Shown here in pieces: positions 1-8,976 of a stretch of 64,000 bases of DNA (position 1 is its first letter; the number at the start of each line of letters is the position of its first letter). The notes below the pieces were generated by a model, which saw nothing but the letters and a program-made list of their open reading frames with translations, made no database searches and was not told where the DNA came from. The stretch is from NCBI RefSeq assembly GCF_946479755.1, contig NZ_CAMLHC010000002.1:1-64000 (forward strand), written 5' to 3'. Origin of the DNA: an uncultured Chitinophaga sp. GTDB lineage: Bacteria > Bacteroidota > Bacteroidia > Chitinophagales > Chitinophagaceae. The translations under genes were made by a program, and so were the position numbers.

Positions 1-817
1 AATTATCCTGACTGAGCGTCACGTCGTGGATGCCGAGCTACTGCAGCAGATCGACCACTTCTTTCCCCAGTGATTCGTTGATTTCGAAATAGAGGGCGCC
101 GCCGGGATGCAGCTTCTGCAGGGCTGTGTGGGCGATGTGCCGGTAAAACAACAGCGCGTCGTTGTCCGGTACAAACAGGGCGATAGCCGGTTCGAAGCCC
201 CATACCTGCTGCTGCATGGTGGCTTGTTCGCGTTGCGTGATATAGGGCGGGTTGCTGACGATCACGTCAAACGAAGGCAGCGTGGCCATCTGTTGTTCGT
301 CGAGCGCGCTGCGCTGCTGAAAGTCCACCTCCAGCCGTAGGCGTGCGGCGTTGCCTTTCGCGACGGCCAGTGCTTCTTCACTGACGTCTATGGCCGCTAC
401 TACTGCCGAGGGGATGTTCTGTTTTAATGCCAGCGGGATACAGCCGCTGCCGGTGCCGATGTCCAGCAGGTGCGGACGGGAATGACCGGCGAGGTCCTGC
501 AGTATCCAGGCTACCAGCTCTTCCGTTTCCGGCCGTGGAATCAGCACGTGGCGGTTGACGGTCAGTTCCATGCCATAAAACCAGCCGGAGCCGGTCACAT
601 ATTGCACAGGTTCCAGGCGCTGCAACGCTTCTATGGCGGTTTTTAGCCGGGCATTCTGGTCCGGCGACAACAACCGGGCTTTATGCACCAGCCGGTCCAG
701 TTTATTCATGCCCGTTATATGTTCCAGTACGATATGAGCTATATTGGCTGCTTCGCGTGGATCATATATATCGCCAATGGCGCCTGTGATATAGGTAAAG
801 GCTGTTTGTATAGTCAA
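1..817 (-). pseudogene. prmC: PrmC release-factor glutamine methyltransferase, interrupted by an in-frame TAG and cut by the window edge
   Basis: N5-glutamine methyltransferase that modifies the GGQ glutamine of release factors RF1/RF2 in the cytoplasm. Visible are the SAM-binding motif (LLDIGTGSGCIPLAL), the catalytic NPPY (VSNPPYI) and the family-typical IPRPETEELV. The best start is the TTG at 817, which gives a normal N-terminus (LTIQTAFTYITGAIGDIYD); no suitable ATG lies upstream. The frame reaches a TAG at 38-40 after 259 codons, about 20 short of the usual length. Reading through, the same frame continues as LGIHDVTLSQDN to the edge, which is the expected PrmC C-terminus (DVTLRQD-like). 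One C-to-T change (CAG to TAG) would explain it. It could be a true nonsense mutation, a sequencing error, or a gene that works without its tail. Divergent from ribD. Confidence 0.8.
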
Positions 818-888
818 ATTTGATAATTTAAAAATCAGCAGGAAAATACAAACCGGGGGTGGTTGGCATTTTCCGTCGGCTAAAAACG

Positions 889-896
889 TAATTTTG
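889..896 (+). promoter_or_regulatory. Bacteroidota-type -7 element of ribD
   Basis: TAATTTTG matches the TAnnTTTG consensus of the Bacteroidota primary sigma factor and lies 26 nt before the ribD ATG. No convincing -33 TTTG is seen at the usual distance, so this is a half-site match. Confidence 0.45.
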
Positions 897-922
897 GCAA
901 AAATATTACTTAACAGGGTATC

Positions 923-1963
923 ATGAATAGCACAGACCATGAAATTTTTATGCGGCGGTGCCTGGAGCTGGCGGCCATGGGTAGCGGCCATGCGGCGCCC
1001 AATCCTGTGGTAGGAGCGGTGTTGGTGCATCAGGGCCGTATCATCGGGGAAGGCTTCCACCGGCAATATGGTCAGGCGCATGCGGAAGTGAACTGTGTGA
1101 ACAGTGTAACGCCGGAAGACAGGCCCCTCATTCAGCGGGCTACCATGTACGTGAGCCTGGAGCCCTGTGCGCATCATGGTAAAACGCCCCCCTGCGCCGA
1201 TCTGATCGTGTCAGAAAAAATCCCGGAGGTGGTGATCGGCTGTGTGGACACCTTCTCGGCGGTAGCCGGAAAAGGCATCGAAAAGTTGAAAAAAGCCGGT
1301 ATCAAAGTACATACGGGCGTGCTGGAAAAGGAATGCAGGGCTATCAACCGCCGCTTCTTCACTTTTCATGAACAGCAGCGGCCTTATATCATTCTCAAAT
1401 GGGCCCAGAGCCGCAATGGCTTTATGGCCGGCCCGGACGGTGCGCCGGTGCGCATCTCCAACCGCTGGAGCGACCGCCTTGTACATCGCTGGCGCAGCGA
1501 AGAGATGGCCATCCTGGTAGGCACCCGCACCGCTATTCTCGATAACCCCAGGCTCAATACCCGCCTGTGGCCCGGCAAGCACCCGGTGCGACTGGTCATC
1601 GACCGCACCCTGGCAGTGCCGCGCACGCATCACCTGTGGGATGGCAGCGTCCCTACCATCTTTATCACGGCACAGGAAGGAGAGGCGGGAAAAGCAGCGC
1701 TGCTGCAGCTCGACTTTACCACACCGCTGCTGCCGCAATTAATGCAAAGTCTTTACCAGCGCCAGATTCAGAGCGTGCTGGTAGAAGGGGGCCCTTATGT
1801 GCTGCAGCGTTTCCTGGAGACAGACCTGTGGGACGAAGCCCGCGTGATAACGGGAACGGATACACTGCCTGATGGACTGGCAGCGCCGGCCCTGCGGCAG
1901 GCGACGGCTTCTGAAAGCCTGTACCTCGACGGGGACCGCATCGACATTTACCGTCGCGGATAA
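923..1963 (+). CDS. ribD: Bifunctional riboflavin biosynthesis protein RibD
   Basis: Carries out the deamination and reduction steps on the pyrimidine intermediates made from GTP in riboflavin synthesis. The N-terminal cytidine-deaminase-like domain has the zinc ligands His53-Ala-Glu55, Cys82 (EPCAHHGKTPPC) and Cys91. The C-terminal RibD reductase domain starts near residue 150 (RPYIILKWAQS) and includes the VEGGPYVLQRF motif close to the end. At 346 aa it has full family length. ATG start, with a promoter -7 element 26 nt upstream. Divergent from prmC and followed 33 nt later by the YigZ gene. Confidence 0.95.
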   Translation: MNSTDHEIFMRRCLELAAMGSGHAAPNPVVGAVLVHQGRIIGEGFHRQYGQAHAEVNCVNSVTPEDRPLIQRATMYVSLEPCAHHGKTPPCADLIVSEKIPEVVIGCVDTFSAVAGKGIEKLKKAGIKVHTGVLEKECRAINRRFFTFHEQQRPYIILKWAQSRNGFMAGPDGAPVRISNRWSDRLVHRWRSEEMAILVGTRTAILDNPRLNTRLWPGKHPVRLVIDRTLAVPRTHHLWDGSVPTIFITAQEGEAGKAALLQLDFTTPLLPQLMQSLYQRQIQSVLVEGGPYVLQRFLETDLWDEARVITGTDTLPDGLAAPALRQATASESLYLDGDRIDIYRRG

Positions 1964-1996
1964 AACAAGAATATCTGGTTTTTCTAAAATATATAG

Positions 1997-2596
1997 ATGG
2001 AGGTTTATTTTACAGTTGACAAGACTGCTGTTGCTGAGTTCAAAGACAGGGGCAGCAAATTTCTGGGGTATGTGTTTCCCGTGAAGAGCCCTGAAGCAGT
2101 GAAAGATTGCCTGATGGAAGTGAAGAAAGAACATCCCAAAGCTACCCACCATTGTTATGCTTACCGGCTGGGCACCGACGGGATGCAGTTCCGCGCCAAT
2201 GATGACGGAGAGCCTTCCGGTTCTGCGGGTAAACCCATTCTCGGGCAGATAGACAGTAAACAGTTGACAGATGTGCTGGTAGTGGTGGTGCGGTATTTTG
2301 GCGGCACCCTGCTGGGCGTGCCGGGGCTGATCAATGCTTATAAGGTGAGTGCTTCCATGGTGCTGCAGCTGGTGCCGGCTGTTCAGAAAAACATCGAGTC
2401 AAAATATCATCTCACTTTCGACTATACCATCATGAACGATGTGATGATCGTGGTGAAACAAAACAATTGCACCGTGTTGTCGCAGGAGCTGCAGCTTTTC
2501 TGTACTATGGACATAGGAGTTCCAAAGACGAACGAGGAGCTGTGCCTTTTACGCCTTCGCGACATTCACGGACTGGAGATAAAATCGTTGAAGTAG
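1997..2596 (+). CDS. YigZ/IMPACT family protein (UPF0029)
   Basis: Member of the IMPACT/YigZ family, whose eukaryotic members regulate translation through GCN1; the bacterial role is unknown. The N-terminal UPF0029 domain carries the hallmark segments KATHHCYAYRLG, NDDGEPSGSAGKPIL and VVVVRYFGGTLLGVPGL. The C-terminal ~70 residues form the second small alpha/beta domain. 199 aa is usual. Co-directional with ribD, 33 nt downstream, so possibly co-transcribed. Confidence 0.88.
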   Translation: MEVYFTVDKTAVAEFKDRGSKFLGYVFPVKSPEAVKDCLMEVKKEHPKATHHCYAYRLGTDGMQFRANDDGEPSGSAGKPILGQIDSKQLTDVLVVVVRYFGGTLLGVPGLINAYKVSASMVLQLVPAVQKNIESKYHLTFDYTIMNDVMIVVKQNNCTVLSQELQLFCTMDIGVPKTNEELCLLRLRDIHGLEIKSLK

Positions 2597-2762
2597 CGGC
2601 TGTTGGTTTCGTTGTGAATTGAAAATTGGCAAACAGTTCCAGACAAAGGTAGGGTGACCGGGAAGCTTCCGGCATGTCCATTCTAACGCATGCTCTTTTC
2701 AATAACAGCACCATAGCCACCGCGGCTGCTGCAATTAAAAAGAATCGATAACGTTTCAACAT
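2505..2762 (-). CDS. Possible small membrane-anchored protein
   Basis: 85 codons from an ATG. It opens with a basic start and one hydrophobic segment (RFFLIAAAAVAMVLLLKR), like a signal anchor, followed by a soluble stretch. The last 30 codons run antisense to the end of the YigZ gene and look non-coding, so only the first ~50 residues are believable. No family recognised. It may be spurious. Confidence 0.22.
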   Translation of the reverse strand: MLKRYRFFLIAAAAVAMVLLLKRACVRMDMPEASRSPYLCLELFANFQFTTKPTAATSTILSPVRECREGVKGTAPRSSLELLCP

Positions 2763-2945
2763 AGTGGTAATATTTCAGGGTGATAACGAGGACGATAAAG
2801 AAATATGCCAGAAAAATATTTGTTGAAAATGAATAAGTTATACAGTAAATAGGTGGCTGAAATTGTCCGAACACGAAAGCCGAACGTCCAAAACCGGACA
2901 AAATCAAAAATCAGTTACAAATTACGGATAAGGAATTTACGAATA

Positions 2946-2998
2946 AAGGGTTTTCTAATGGGATGCATAATTATTAACATTTCCATAAGAAAACCCTT
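2946..2998. repeat. Imperfect hairpin between the small ORF and the hydroxyacyl-CoA dehydrogenase gene
   Basis: Arms 2946-2961 and 2983-2998 pair at 15 of 16 positions (AAGGGTTTTCTaATGG) around a 21-nt loop. It lies 28 nt past the stop of the minus-strand dehydrogenase gene, where a terminator would sit. The right arm and loop (TTATTAAC..TCCATAAGAAA.CCCT) recur at about 4007-4033, so it belongs to a repeat family. The rest of 2763-3026 shows no gene. Confidence 0.55.
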
Positions 2999-3026
2999 CA
3001 TTATTTCTAAATAACTGTACCGTTTA

Positions 3027-3911
3027 TTAAAACCGGGGACTTACCACGAGGTCTTTGCTGCCCGGGGTGTATTGATAGAAGCCTTCCCCGCTTTTCACGC
3101 CGAGGTAGCCGGCGGTAACCATATTCACCAGCAGGGGGCAGGGCGCGTATTTGGGGTTGCCGAATCCGTCGTGCAATACGTTGAGGATGGAAAGGCATAC
3201 ATCCAGCCCGATGAAATCGGCCAGCTGTAAGGGCCCCATGGGATGGGCCATCCCGAGTTTCATGACCGTATCTATTTCTGCCACGCCGGCCACGCCCTCG
3301 AAGAGGGAATAGATGGCTTCATTGATCATGGGCATCAGGATACGGTTGGCGATGAAGCCGGGATAGTCGTTGACTACACAAGGTACTTTGCCCAGTTTCT
3401 CAGAGAGGGCAACGATTTCCTGTGTCACGCTTTTATCGGTGGCGTAGCCGTTGATGATTTCCACCAGTTTCATTACCGGCACCGGGTTCATGAAGTGCAT
3501 ACCGATGACTTTCGCCGGCCGTTTGGTGGCGGCTGCAATTCTGGTGATGGAGATGGAGGAGGTGTTGGTCGCCAGGATCGCGTCGGGATGGGCGTGTTGA
3601 TCGAGGTCCTGGAATATTTTGAGTTTCAGCGCCACATTTTCGGTGGCTGCTTCCACCACCAGTGTCACTTCTTTTACGCCGTCAGGGATAGCGGTGAACG
3701 TGGTGATATTAGCGAGTGTCTGCGCTTTTTGTTCTTCGGTGACAGTGCCTTTAGCCACCTGTCTGTCGAGATTTTTGCCGATGGTCTGTATGGCTTTTTC
3801 AAGGGATGTCGCTGATACGTCTATCAGGTTCACCGTATAGCCATTCTGGGCAAATACGTGTGCAATACCGTTGCCCATTGTGCCTGCGCCTATAACCGCT
3901 ACTTTTTGCAT
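3027..3911 (-). CDS. 3-hydroxybutyryl-CoA / 3-hydroxyacyl-CoA dehydrogenase
   Basis: NAD-dependent oxidation of 3-hydroxyacyl-CoA (or reduction of acetoacetyl-CoA) in fatty-acid or butanoate metabolism. The N-terminal Rossmann domain has GAGTMG at residues 8-13. The substrate-binding and catalytic region contains NTSS (about 116-119) and the catalytic His139 in GMHFMNPVPVM. The C-terminal helical 3HCDH domain ends with GVKSGEGFYQY, the usual close of the family. 294 aa matches Hbd/PaaH/MmgB single-function enzymes. Stand-alone gene, so its pathway cannot be fixed from context. A hairpin follows its stop. Confidence 0.92.
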   Translation of the reverse strand: MQKVAVIGAGTMGNGIAHVFAQNGYTVNLIDVSATSLEKAIQTIGKNLDRQVAKGTVTEEQKAQTLANITTFTAIPDGVKEVTLVVEAATENVALKLKIFQDLDQHAHPDAILATNTSSISITRIAAATKRPAKVIGMHFMNPVPVMKLVEIINGYATDKSVTQEIVALSEKLGKVPCVVNDYPGFIANRILMPMINEAIYSLFEGVAGVAEIDTVMKLGMAHPMGPLQLADFIGLDVCLSILNVLHDGFGNPKYAPCPLLVNMVTAGYLGVKSGEGFYQYTPGSKDLVVSPRF

Positions 3912-3949
3912 GGAGATTATTTTGGTTCTGATAATAAAGCAAGATAATC

Positions 3950-4065
3950 AATTACGAATTACGGATTACGAATTACGAATTATGGGATCTTTATAGCAGG
4001 GTTAGTTATTAACCTCTCCATAAGAAAGCCCTCAATTCGTAATTCGTAATCCGTAATTCGCAATT
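3950..4065. repeat. ATTCGTAAT-type inverted repeat, copy 1
   Basis: Arms 3950-3981 and 4034-4065 pair at 31 of 32 positions and are made of repeated ATTACGAATTACGG units. The 52-nt centre contains the TTATTAAC..TCCATAAGAAAgCCCT block also found at 2975-2998. The right arm includes the first two bases of the TAA stop of the minus-strand gene at 4064. Related copies lie at about 7567-7751 and 28690-28809. Confidence 0.85.
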
Positions 4066-4720
4066 AATAATCGTCTTTTCGTTTGTAGTCACCCCGTTTC
4101 CAGGCCTGGATAAACTGTGCCCAGGCGAGCGGGTTGAAGATATTCTGTGGCGGTGGCTGTCCGGCGTAGTACAGTGACTGTGCCTGTTTATTGAGGTACA
4201 TGCTGGTGCCTTCCGCGCCGTCGATAGGCGTGTAGCGGGTCATGGCCCTCAGCCTTGCATTCTCCGTGTTTTTACGGGCTATCTCATAGGCATCGTCGGG
4301 GATGTCCATGGTAGCGAAAGCTCTTTCAAACTCCTGCCGGCTGAGGTAGGGTTCGATAATGGTTACCGGAAGATAGGTGGTATCCTCCACCATGAGCTGT
4401 ATCAGGGAGAAATTATTGCCTTTGAGGGTGGTCGGGATTTTATAGTCCTTCTTCTTAAAGCCTACGGCGCTGAAGGTGAGGGTGTCTCCTTTAAACACTA
4501 CGATGGAAAATACACCGGCGGCGTTGGAGATGGTACCGCGGCCCTGGCCTCTGACAATAACGCTGACTGCCGGAACCGCCCGGAGGCTGTCCGCTGTCAT
4601 GGTAAGTCCTGAAATCTGAATGACACTGTCCCTGAAATCCGCGATTTGGGCCTTCAACAGGAAAGGAGATAAAAGGAACACCAGGATGAGTGACAGTATG
4701 TAGGATCTTTTGTGATGCAT
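4064..4720 (-). CDS. Exported protein with carboxypeptidase-like regulatory domain
   Basis: A signal peptide (SYILSLILVFLLSPFLLKAQ) is followed at about residues 35-110 by a CarboxypepD_reg-like beta-sandwich (SVIVRGQGRGTISNAAGVFSI..FKGDTLTFSAVGFKKKDY). The remaining ~100 residues are polar and end in a Lys/Asp-rich tail. Proteins of this kind are common periplasmic or envelope proteins in Bacteroidota; no enzymatic role is apparent. The stop codon overlaps the edge of an inverted repeat, so the exact C-terminus may have been set by that element. Confidence 0.75.
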   Translation of the reverse strand: MHHKRSYILSLILVFLLSPFLLKAQIADFRDSVIQISGLTMTADSLRAVPAVSVIVRGQGRGTISNAAGVFSIVVFKGDTLTFSAVGFKKKDYKIPTTLKGNNFSLIQLMVEDTTYLPVTIIEPYLSRQEFERAFATMDIPDDAYEIARKNTENARLRAMTRYTPIDGAEGTSMYLNKQAQSLYYAGQPPPQNIFNPLAWAQFIQAWKRGDYKRKDDY

Positions 4721-4809
4721 GCCGGCCCTAAGATATAGAAATTTAATTACTTGTCTCCCAGCGATGGATGAACGCGAAGAAGAAGTTGTAAATTAACTTC
4801 CAATTGGGT

Positions 4810-4817
4810 TAACTTTG
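4810..4817 (+). promoter_or_regulatory. Bacteroidota-type -7 element of the mrp gene
   Basis: TAACTTTG, a full match to TAnnTTTG, 30 nt before the first ATG. A TTG occurs 21 nt upstream, slightly off the usual -33 spacing. Confidence 0.55.
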
Positions 4818-4847
4818 CAGTCAGGAATCGAATTTTAACAACAATTT

Positions 4848-5945
4848 ATGATGACGAAAGAGCAGATTTTACAGGCCCTGAGCAACGTCGAAGAGCCCGA
4901 TCTGGGTAAGGATCTGGTGACGTTGAACATGGTAAAAGATATAGAGATAAACGGCAACAAGGTGAAGTTTACGGTAGTGCTGACAACACCGGCCTGCCCG
5001 TTGAAAGATCTTATCAGGAACGCATGTGTCAATGCTATTCATATGATGGTGAGCAAAGACGCGGAAGTGGAAGTGGTGATGACGGCCAATGTGAGCTCGC
5101 GTCGTACGGAAGGTAAAGGTGTGCTGGCAGGCGTAAAAAATATTATTGTCGTGGCCTCCGGTAAAGGTGGCGTAGGCAAATCCACTGTAGCGGCCAATCT
5201 GGCGCTGGCGCTGGGCCGTGATGGCGCACGCGTGGGCCTGATGGACGCCGATATCTACGGACCGTCCGTTCCCATTATGTTTGGCCTCCGTGGCGAAAGA
5301 CCGATGATGGTGAACGTGGAAGGCAAAGGCATGATCCAGCCGATCGAGAAATACGGCATCAAGGTGATGTCCATCGGCCTGCTGATCGATGAAAGACAGG
5401 CGGTGGTTTGGCGTGGCCCGATGGCCAGCAGCGCCCTCCGGCAATTCCTGACCGACGTATACTGGGGAGAACTGGACTACCTGGTGATCGACATGCCTCC
5501 CGGCACCGGCGATATTCACCTGACGCTGGTACAGACCGTGCCGGTGACCGGCGCCGTGATGGTGACCACCCCGCAGGACGTGGCCCTGGCAGACGTACAG
5601 AAAGGTATTGCCATGTTCAACGGACAGCAGATCAATGTGCCTATCCTTGGACTGGTGGAAAATATGGCTTATTTCACTCCGGCAGAACTGCCTGAGAATA
5701 AATACTACATCTTCGGAAAAGAAGGTGGCCGTAAACTGGCAGAAGATCTCGAAATACCGTTCCTCGGCGAAATCCCGCTGGTACAGAGCATCCGAGAGGG
5801 TGGCGACAGCGGCGAACCTGCCATGACCGGCGATGACAAAATTACCCGCAAAGCCTTCCTGGACGTGGCCGGCGCCGCTGCCAGAAGCATCGCGATGCGG
5901 AATGCCAACATCGCTCCCACTAAAATTGTGGATGTGATCGTATAA
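4848..5945 (+). CDS. Mrp/ApbC/NBP35-type iron-sulfur cluster carrier ATPase
   Basis: P-loop ATPase that carries and transfers Fe-S clusters to apo-proteins in the cytoplasm. The N-terminal MIP18 (DUF59) domain spans about residues 1-80 and includes TTPACPLKD. The deviant Walker A GKGGVGKST lies at 105-113, followed by MDADIYGPSVP and DMPPGTGD. The paired cysteines usual in the C-terminal half of NBP35 homologues are not obvious, as the expected region reads VENMAYFTPAELPENKYYIFGKEGG; this CxxC loss is known in some bacterial Mrp proteins. Two ATGs in tandem (4848, 4851) make the start uncertain by one residue. Confidence 0.9.
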   Translation: MMTKEQILQALSNVEEPDLGKDLVTLNMVKDIEINGNKVKFTVVLTTPACPLKDLIRNACVNAIHMMVSKDAEVEVVMTANVSSRRTEGKGVLAGVKNIIVVASGKGGVGKSTVAANLALALGRDGARVGLMDADIYGPSVPIMFGLRGERPMMVNVEGKGMIQPIEKYGIKVMSIGLLIDERQAVVWRGPMASSALRQFLTDVYWGELDYLVIDMPPGTGDIHLTLVQTVPVTGAVMVTTPQDVALADVQKGIAMFNGQQINVPILGLVENMAYFTPAELPENKYYIFGKEGGRKLAEDLEIPFLGEIPLVQSIREGGDSGEPAMTGDDKITRKAFLDVAGAAARSIAMRNANIAPTKIVDVIV

Positions 5946-5985
5946 GATCCCGCACCCCGGTGCCTCAGCCCGGGAGCATATAACT

Positions 5986-6033
5986 ACAGCGAAGATGAGG
6001 CGGAATGATCCGCAGCATCTTCGCTGTTTTTTT
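5986..6033 (+). terminator. Intrinsic terminator after mrp
   Basis: A perfect 12-bp stem ACAGCGAAGATG / CATCTTCGCTGT (5986-5997, 6016-6027), with an inner GCGG/CCGC pairing, is followed by seven T. It lies 41 nt past the mrp stop. Confidence 0.9.
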
Positions 6034-6187
6034 AAAAATTCTTCATTCTTTTTTTCCTTATCTTTAATTGAATCTTCCTCCAAAATGATTGTCGGTAAAC
6101 CATAACGGCCACAACAAATACACCACAGTAGAATATTTTAGAGGTAATCATAATATGTTTAAACTGCCGCAATGCTTAAGTTTTACT

Positions 6188-6195
6188 TAACTTTG
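6188..6195 (+). promoter_or_regulatory. Bacteroidota-type -7 element of pyrF
   Basis: TAACTTTG, 19 nt before the pyrF ATG. No clear -33 TTTG is seen. Confidence 0.5.
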
Positions 6196-6214
6196 CGCCC
6201 CAAATAAACCGACT

Positions 6215-7036
6215 ATGAATCGACAGGAATTGGTGAATCTTATTAAGGAAAAACAATCTTATCTGTGCGTAGGATTGGATACAGACATGCAAAAGATTCC
6301 GAAACACCTGCTGTCTCACGCAGATCCGGTGTTTGCCTTTAACAAGGCAATAATAGACGCTACCAAAGACCTTTGTGTGGCGTATAAAATCAATACGGCC
6401 TTTTACGAATGTATGGGCATCCGCGGATGGGAAAGTCTGCAACGTACGGTAGAATATATCCCTTCCGGTATCTTTACCATCGCCGACGCAAAACGCGGTG
6501 ATATCGGCAATACTTCCACCCAATACGCCAAAACTTTTTTTGATACGTATAAGTTTGATTCCGTTACGGTAGCTCCTTATATGGGAAAAGACAGCGTATT
6601 GCCATTTCTCCAGTTCCCGGAAAAATGGACCATCCTGCTGGGACTGACATCCAATGAAGGCAGCCAGGACTTCCAGCTGCAACAGGCAGGGGACGAACTG
6701 CTGTTCGAAAGAGTAATGAAAACAGCCATGGAATGGGGCACACCGGACAACCTGATGTTTGTGGTAGGCGCTACACAGTCTGCTCAACTGGGATATATCC
6801 GTAAAATGGTACCGGACCACTTTTTCCTGGTACCGGGCGTAGGCGCCCAGGGAGGCAGCCTGCAGGACATTTCCACACAGGCCATGAACAAAGACTGCGG
6901 CCTGCTGGTAAACGTGAGCCGTGGTATCATCTACGCCGGCAACGGTGAAGACTTTGCTACCGATGCCCGTAACGCCGCCCTGCAATACCAGCAGGAGATG
7001 GCCACCTACCTGAACCAGACCACTGTCAGCCTCTGA
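6215..7036 (+). CDS. pyrF: Orotidine-5'-phosphate decarboxylase (type 2)
   Basis: Last step of UMP synthesis: OMP to UMP plus CO2. The catalytic Asp-Lys-x-x-Asp array is seen as D91-A-K93-R-G-D96 in [15 protein letters not shown], with substrate-binding K58 in AYKIN. The long insertions and the SRGIIYAG phosphate-gripper near the end ([16 protein letters not shown]) place it with the ~270-aa type 2 enzymes. Single gene with its own promoter, convergent with the YCII gene. Confidence 0.95.
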   Translation: MNRQELVNLIKEKQSYLCVGLDTDMQKIPKHLLSHADPVFAFNKAIIDATKDLCVAYKINTAFYECMGIRGWESLQRTVEYIPSGIFTIADAKRGDIGNTSTQYAKTFFDTYKFDSVTVAPYMGKDSVLPFLQFPEKWTILLGLTSNEGSQDFQLQQAGDELLFERVMKTAMEWGTPDNLMFVVGATQSAQLGYIRKMVPDHFFLVPGVGAQGGSLQDISTQAMNKDCGLLVNVSRGIIYAGNGEDFATDARNAALQYQQEMATYLNQTTVSL

Positions 7037-7120
7037 TACTGACAATAGCCGTTGGCGTTAGCTTTTAGCCGGCCCTGAAGAAATTTCCGGAAGGCTGAAA
7101 GTTAACTGCCACCCAGGCGG

Positions 7121-7558
7121 TTATTTAAAGACACAGTTTTTTTCCGTCCACCAGGGCAGCACCTCAAAACGTAACCGCCCCGCACGCACTGCCGGATCTT
7201 CCTTCACCAGTTGCACCGCTTCCAGACTATCGCGGCAATCCAGGATAAATATCCCCTTCATATCTCCGTCATTACCAAAAGGCCCTGCTACCATCAGTTT
7301 GCCGGTTTGCGCCAGCTGTCGTATATGCTGCATATGAGCGGCCTGGATATCCGCTGCCACTGCTGCCGGCTGATCGCGGTGAGGGCCACCTTTGAGAAAT
7401 ACCATCCAGTAACATTTCATGCCGCCCTCGGCAGCTGGCCGCTTATGGCCACTAAGAACAGCGGAGGATATGGATTGCAGCGCGGCAGGATGAAAAGATA
7501 CCATCACGATAACCAGAAATGCCAGCAGGAAAAGTGCAGGAATAACTTTGCTTGCCAT
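7121..7558 (-). CDS. Membrane-anchored YCII-domain protein
   Basis: An N-terminal hydrophobic anchor (PALFLLAFLVIVMVS) and ~25-residue linker precede a YCII-related domain at about 48-140 (MVFLKGGPHR..AHMQHIRQLAQTGKLMVAGPFGNDGDMKGIFILD). YCII folds are small dimeric enzymes or ligand binders with a conserved His; HMQHIRQL is that segment here. A periplasm-facing YCII domain is less common than the cytoplasmic form, so the start at 7558 deserves checking: an internal Met before KCYWMVF would give a soluble version. Confidence 0.7.
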   Translation of the reverse strand: MASKVIPALFLLAFLVIVMVSFHPAALQSISSAVLSGHKRPAAEGGMKCYWMVFLKGGPHRDQPAAVAADIQAAHMQHIRQLAQTGKLMVAGPFGNDGDMKGIFILDCRDSLEAVQLVKEDPAVRAGRLRFEVLPWWTEKNCVFK

Positions 7559-7566
7559 AACTTTTC

Positions 7567-7751
7567 AATTAGGAATTACGAATCAGGTTTTCCAATTATC
7601 CACTACAATTTACGAATTACCCGCCACATGATAAGAGCGATTGATTGACTATGAATGACTTAACAGGGCCATCCGTTTGCGCTGATTTCTAAAGCGCCTC
7701 ACCTTACAGAGAATCCTTCATTCGTAATTCGTCATTCGTAATTCGTAATTG
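7567..7751. repeat. ATTCGTAAT-type repeat, degenerate copy 2
   Basis: The left part 7567-7620 (AATTAGGAATTACGAAT..TTTACGAATTAC) and right part about 7719-7751 (CATTCGTAATTCGTCATTCG..) are imperfect inverted copies around an unrelated ~100-nt centre. It lies between two divergent genes, so it occupies their promoter region rather than a 3' end. Confidence 0.65.
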
Positions 7752-7779
7752 GTTATATTGGGGTATTAAACCCGAACAG

Positions 7780-8958
7780 ATGTCTAAAGATTTATTCCAG
7801 TCACCGGATTATTATGCTGTAGATGGTTTGTTGACAGAAGAACACCTGTTGATCCGCGACACAGTAAGGCAGTGGGTAAAGAAAGAAATTTCGCCCATTA
7901 TTGAAGATTATTGCCAGCGCGCTGCTTTCCCTTCGCATATTCTGAAAGGGCTCGGCGAACTGGGTTGTTTTGGTCCCACTGTACCGCAGGAATATGGCGG
8001 TGGCGGGATGGACCATATTGCCTACGGGCTGATGATGCAGGAGCTGGAACGTGGCGACAGTGGCATCCGTTCCACCGCGTCGGTGCAGGGCTCCCTGGTC
8101 ATGTATCCTATTTTTACTTTCGGCAGCGAAGCGCAGAAAAAGAAATATCTGCCTAAACTGGCTACCGGCGAATGGATGGGCTGCTTCGGCCTTACTGAAC
8201 CGGACCACGGTTCCAACCCGGCCGGCATGATCACCAACTTCCGCGAAGACGGCGACCATGTGATCCTCAACGGCGCTAAAATGTGGATATCCAATGCACC
8301 TTTCGCACAGATCGCCGTGGTGTGGGCCAAAGATGCGGAAGGCGTTATCCGCGGCATCATTGTGGAGCGGGGCATGGAAGGGTTTACCACACCGGAAACG
8401 AAAGGCAAATGGAGCCTCCGCGCCAGCGCTACCGGTGAACTGGTATTCGATAATGTAAGAGTTCCCAAAGAAAATATACTGCCACTGGTCAAAGGCCTGA
8501 AAGGACCGCTCAGCTGCCTTTCTTCCGCCCGGTATGGTATTGCCTGGGGGGTTATCGGTGCCGCGATGGACTGTTACGATACGGCGCTGCGCTACTCAAA
8601 AGAACGCAGCCAGTTCGGCCGGCCTATCGGTGGTTTTCAGCTCACCCAGAAGAAACTGGCGGAGATGGTGACAGAGATCACCAAAGCGCAACTGCTCAAC
8701 TGGCGCCTGGGTGTCTTGAAAAATGAAGGCAAGGCCACACCGGCACAGATCTCCATGGCTAAACGCAATTCCTGCGAAGTGGCCACCAAAATAGCCCGCG
8801 ACGCCCGCTCTATCTTAGGTGGTATGGGCATCACCGGCGAATTCCCTGTCATGCGGCATATGATGAACCTCGAAAGCGTGCTCACTTATGAAGGCACGCA
8901 TGAGATCCACCTGCTGATCACCGGTATGGATGTTACCGGCTTCGACGCTTTCAAATAA
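7780..8958 (+). CDS. gcdH: Acyl-CoA dehydrogenase, glutaryl-CoA dehydrogenase type
   Basis: FAD enzyme converting glutaryl-CoA to crotonyl-CoA plus CO2 in lysine/tryptophan breakdown. Segments typical of GcdH are GDSGIRSTASVQGSLVMYPI (with the substrate carboxylate-binding Arg), CFGLTEPDHGSNP, KWSLRASATGEL and ARYGIAWGVIGAA. The catalytic Glu lies in the C-terminal TYEGTHEIHLLITG. 392 aa is standard. The Arg and the decarboxylase-type signature favour GcdH over a simple acyl-CoA dehydrogenase. No partner ETF genes lie nearby. A strong terminator follows. Confidence 0.87.
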   Translation: MSKDLFQSPDYYAVDGLLTEEHLLIRDTVRQWVKKEISPIIEDYCQRAAFPSHILKGLGELGCFGPTVPQEYGGGGMDHIAYGLMMQELERGDSGIRSTASVQGSLVMYPIFTFGSEAQKKKYLPKLATGEWMGCFGLTEPDHGSNPAGMITNFREDGDHVILNGAKMWISNAPFAQIAVVWAKDAEGVIRGIIVERGMEGFTTPETKGKWSLRASATGELVFDNVRVPKENILPLVKGLKGPLSCLSSARYGIAWGVIGAAMDCYDTALRYSKERSQFGRPIGGFQLTQKKLAEMVTEITKAQLLNWRLGVLKNEGKATPAQISMAKRNSCEVATKIARDARSILGGMGITGEFPVMRHMMNLESVLTYEGTHEIHLLITGMDVTGFDAFK

Positions 8959-8976
8959 CCGTACTCCCGATAAGAA

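Noticed and set aside
4869..6083. 404-codon minus-strand ORF over mrp
   Set aside because: Shadow of the Mrp/ApbC gene: His-rich, featureless translation opposite a fully conserved protein.
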